A stretch of DNA of 47,008 nucleotides from CAYZRY01 sp964630225 (lineage in GTDB: Bacteria; Bacillota_I; Bacilli_A; RF39; UBA660), in the NCBI GenBank assembly GCA_964630225.1, contig CAZVUK010000005.1, forward strand, positions 1 through 47,008, in the 5' to 3' direction. This document shows, piece by piece, positions 44,815 through 47,008 of this stretch; the stretch's first letter is position 1, and every line of letters begins with the position of its first letter. Under the pieces are notes generated by a model, which worked only from the letters and a program-made list of their open reading frames with translations, had not been told where the DNA came from and made no database searches. The position numbers and the translations under genes were made by a program.

Positions 44815-45324
44815 TTAGCTCTGTAAACTAAATTCCAAAACTAGAAATTTATCTTTTTCTATTTTATCGCAGCAAATAAGTAACATTTTTGCTGTTTCTT
44901 GATCGATAATCAGGGAGTTTATCTGTCTTTTCACTATTTTTTTAGTCTTTTTAAGAACAAAATTTAAGTTTTGACCATTAATTTTAAGATAAGCCACGCT
45001 TTCTTTGTTTAGGCTGTGCAGTTTATCAAAGTATGCAAGTCTTCCCATTCCTGAATGGCCAACAATAACATATTGTTTTAATGATTTGTTTTCGTAGAGA
45101 AGTTCTATGTTATGATCTATTGTGTTATTGATATCACCAATAGGATATATTCTTTGTTTCAATTTGATTTTATCGATTACTAACGACCCGTAAATCCCTT
45201 CTTTTTTTGCTTTGTTAGGAGAACCGATTGCAACCGGAGCTAAAACCCTGGTCTTCTTTGTAATCTGCGTGGCATCTTTATTCCAAATATTAAATATGGC
45301 AATAATAATTAACAGCTTAATCAT
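44815..45324 (-). CDS. Sortase 2, paired with thioester adhesin 2
   Basis: A short sortase of 169 residues: a brief N-terminal hydrophobic stretch (MIKLLIIIAIFNIW), barrel with YGSLVIDKIKLKQRIY, catalytic His90 in YVIVGHSGMG, and the active Cys as Cys152 in LLICC, where Cys151 takes the place of the usual Thr. The expected Arg after the Cys is Lys159 (KDKFLVLEF). The start overlaps the adhesin stop by 8 nt (ATGATTAA), exactly as in the first pair. Whether it is catalytically active is open. Confidence 0.78.
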   Translation of the reverse strand: MIKLLIIIAIFNIWNKDATQITKKTRVLAPVAIGSPNKAKKEGIYGSLVIDKIKLKQRIYPIGDINNTIDHNIELLYENKSLKQYVIVGHSGMGRLAYFDKLHSLNKESVAYLKINGQNLNFVLKKTKKIVKRQINSLIIDQETAKMLLICCDKIEKDKFLVLEFSLQS

Positions 45325-46741
45325 CTAATTTCCTGTAATAATAAACAGGCATTTTATAAGTAATCACATTTGCATCAGGAATTTTCAAATCGACCAAGTC
45401 GTACTCTTGCACAAGATTGTCTTCGTCAACAAGCACGATCATGTCATTGACTCGATAATATCCTTCGGTACTATTTTTTTGTTTTATCGTATAGCTACCA
45501 TAAGGTAAACTAATTTGAGCTAGTCCATTATCGTCAGTTGTCATAACTTTAACTAGCTTTCCTTTACTATCATAGATTTCAAAATTTATATTTCTTTCGG
45601 CTTTGAAATTACCATTTGTACCAAAATATTTATTAAGTTTAATTTTGTTTTCTATCACTTTGTTTGATAACTTTATACTCACTTCCGTTTTTCCGTGATT
45701 TAAGTCGATTGTGTATGTTTCTTTATCGAGAGTATATCCATTTCCACTCATTGTTTCCTTGAGAGTATATTTACCTAGCGGAAGATTGTCAATACTTCCT
45801 TTAAAGTCTTCACCAATAGTAATTTTACCTATAACTTCACCTGAAGAGTTAATTAGATCGTATACTGCTCCGATTAATTGTGCTTCTCCTCTTGCGATAT
45901 TGTTTTGATTATCTCTATCGATTTTTTCTACTGTTATTCTCCCAGCTAGAACGCGATATTTTATTTCATAGATAGGACTTTCGATTTTACCGAGGGATAC
46001 TATGTCTTGATGAGCATCATCAAAATAAAAAATTGGTGCCTCACTTATTCGGTTGCTTATTTTTTTTATTTTAATTGAATAATCACCGATTTTAGTTCGA
46101 TCTAATATTAACTTTCCATCTTTAATACTGCTTGCCGAGTTTGTTTCAACTACTTCAAAGTCAGCTAAATTAACATTATCATCGCTAAGCGCTAAAGTTT
46201 TCCCAATACTAAATAAATTAATATGTTCAGCTAGAGTCGGTTTTTTATCGTGAGCCACTATTAAACTTTCTATTTCTGCTATTTCTTTATCGTATGGTTT
46301 AATTATGTTTCCGCCTAGTGTATCGGTCCACTCAAATTTGTTAACCGGGTCTATCGTTCGCCACATCATTATCTGCGTAATGCTATACCATTTTGTATCT
46401 TCGTGCCCTTTATAGCCATATCCATAATAGGCAATTAGCTTTATTCTTTTGGCTACTGCCACACTGAATTTTGTTAGTACTTCAGCTTCGTTAGATGCAG
46501 CTCGGTAATAATAATTTTCTTTGACTAAGTCGAATGGCTCAGTGCAGTAAACAGGCATATTATCACGATTTCTTCGCTGAATATATGCTTGCCTATTTTG
46601 TCTACTTGCATTAAATTTGCTGTATGTTACACCTTCGATTATCTCTGCTTTATAAAAACTGTCGAAGCCTTCGAGTGCAAAGACGTTTTCGAAAGATAAA
46701 AAAACTAATATAGCTATTATTAATGCTATTAACTTTTTCAT
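45317..46741 (-). CDS. Thioester-domain / Cna_B surface adhesin 2 lacking a C-terminal anchor
   Basis: About 474 residues: signal peptide (MKKLIALIIAILVFLSF), thioester domain with Cys66 (VYCTEPF) and Gln123 (SITQIMMW), then Cna_B-like domains (near 285 and 375). The start at 46741 is set by GGAGG; the frame extends upstream without one. The C-terminus reads LKIPDANVITYKMPVYYYRK, a sorting-like IPDAN motif, but the chain ends about 20 residues later with no hydrophobic helix. Either it is secreted, held by another route, or has lost its anchor. It is coupled to sortase 2. Confidence 0.83.
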   Translation of the reverse strand: MKKLIALIIAILVFLSFENVFALEGFDSFYKAEIIEGVTYSKFNASRQNRQAYIQRRNRDNMPVYCTEPFDLVKENYYYRAASNEAEVLTKFSVAVAKRIKLIAYYGYGYKGHEDTKWYSITQIMMWRTIDPVNKFEWTDTLGGNIIKPYDKEIAEIESLIVAHDKKPTLAEHINLFSIGKTLALSDDNVNLADFEVVETNSASSIKDGKLILDRTKIGDYSIKIKKISNRISEAPIFYFDDAHQDIVSLGKIESPIYEIKYRVLAGRITVEKIDRDNQNNIARGEAQLIGAVYDLINSSGEVIGKITIGEDFKGSIDNLPLGKYTLKETMSGNGYTLDKETYTIDLNHGKTEVSIKLSNKVIENKIKLNKYFGTNGNFKAERNINFEIYDSKGKLVKVMTTDDNGLAQISLPYGSYTIKQKNSTEGYYRVNDMIVLVDEDNLVQEYDLVDLKIPDANVITYKMPVYYYRKLDD

Positions 46742-46797
46742 TTTACCTCCTTTTCCATCACACTTAATACTATTGGAGGTCAAATAATTTTTTCCTA

Positions 46798-46825
46798 AAA
46801 AAAATGAGTTAAACTCATTTTATTG
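46798..46825 (-). terminator. Terminator of the right-edge LRR gene
   Basis: AAAATGAGT / ACTCATTTT inverted repeat followed by T8 on the minus strand. Confidence 0.8.
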
Positions 46826-46864
46826 TAATTTCAACCGCACCATTTGTGTTTATTTTAATTAATA

Positions 46865-47008
46865 TTATGGAGCAAAGACTACTGTTCCTGTTCCGTTCCA
46901 TTCAAAGCCAAGAGTCATGCCTGCAGTTGATGTTCTTCCTTGCATAATAATGTTGTTTAGATTAACATTACCATCAAACGCATAAGCTTCTATTGAAGTT
47001 ACACTTGA
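46865..47008 (-). CDS. BspA-like LRR_5 surface protein (C-terminal part; continues past window)
   Basis: The frame is open to the window edge. The translated end reads SSVTSIEAYAF, then NLNNIIMQGRTS and the terminal WNGTGTVVFAP before TAA at 46865. The SSVTSIEAYAF pattern is an LRR_5 unit as in BspA-like proteins. Its final residues match those of the broken LRR remnant at 21.6 kb (WNGTATIIFAP). Only about 47 residues are visible. Confidence 0.75.
   Translation of the reverse strand, partial: SSVTSIEAYAFDGNVNLNNIIMQGRTSTAGMTLGFEWNGTGTVVFAP

Noticed and set aside
1..47008. CRISPR arrays, insertion sequences, prophage
   Set aside because: No repeat-spacer pattern, transposase, integrase or phage structural gene was seen in the translated frames.

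Overview
The window looks like chromosome from an uncultured, low-GC Gram-positive bacterium (Bacillota, class Bacilli in the broad sense, perhaps an Erysipelotrichia/RF39/RFN20-like anaerobe). The reasons are strong AT bias, AGGAGG- and AGGTGAT-type ribosome sites, TTGnnn-17-TATAAT promoters, a T-box leader, single-chain pyruvate:ferredoxin oxidoreductase, and gene pairs shared with Bacillus (ezrA near rpsD, ytxG-ytxH, ftsY-ylxM-ffh, pcrA-ligA). No sporulation, phage, IS or CRISPR genes are seen. The lineage is an inference.

Layout: 1-2.7 kb (+) has a double terminator and two tandem FemAB-type peptidoglycan-bridge enzymes. 2.7-9.8 kb (-) has a Cys-rich surface protein, a MurJ/YtgP flippase, and an operon of a Big_2-domain protein plus nifJ. 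9.8-12.4 kb (-) has a phosphodiester-glycosidase (NAGPA-type) membrane protein with a small coiled-coil partner, and a membrane protein that looks like OapA. Immediately upstream of that is a gene-free, highly structured stretch of about 553 nt (12404-12956). It has its own promoter and a perfect 9-bp terminal helix, and I interpret it as an OLE RNA. 13-18 kb is the SRP operon ftsY-ylxM-[HerA-like ATPase]-[201-aa protein]-ffh, with two non-SRP genes inserted. 18-20.7 kb has ezrA flanked by a prepilin-like protein and a 97-aa protein. rpsD is divergent with its own promoter and leader. 21.6-29.5 kb has a broken LRR remnant, a ytxG/ytxH envelope operon led by a lipoprotein, trmB, a second MOP flippase, and leuS under a T-box. 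29.5-38 kb has a GH31 glucosidase, a YtqA-type radical SAM protein, and the pcrA-nucleotidyltransferase-ligA operon. 38-47 kb is a surface-protein region: a DUF5305 protein, two thioester-domain/Cna_B adhesin-sortase pairs, a second coiled-coil + NAGPA pair, and a truncated LRR protein at the right edge.

Two themes stand out. The first is a probable OLE ribonucleoprotein locus (RNA plus OapA) directly downstream of the SRP operon. The second is a repeated set of envelope modules: adhesin-sortase pairs that both overlap by exactly 8 nt, and coiled-coil/NAGPA pairs that are both separated by exactly 9 nt. All family calls come from reading the sequence; no database search was run.
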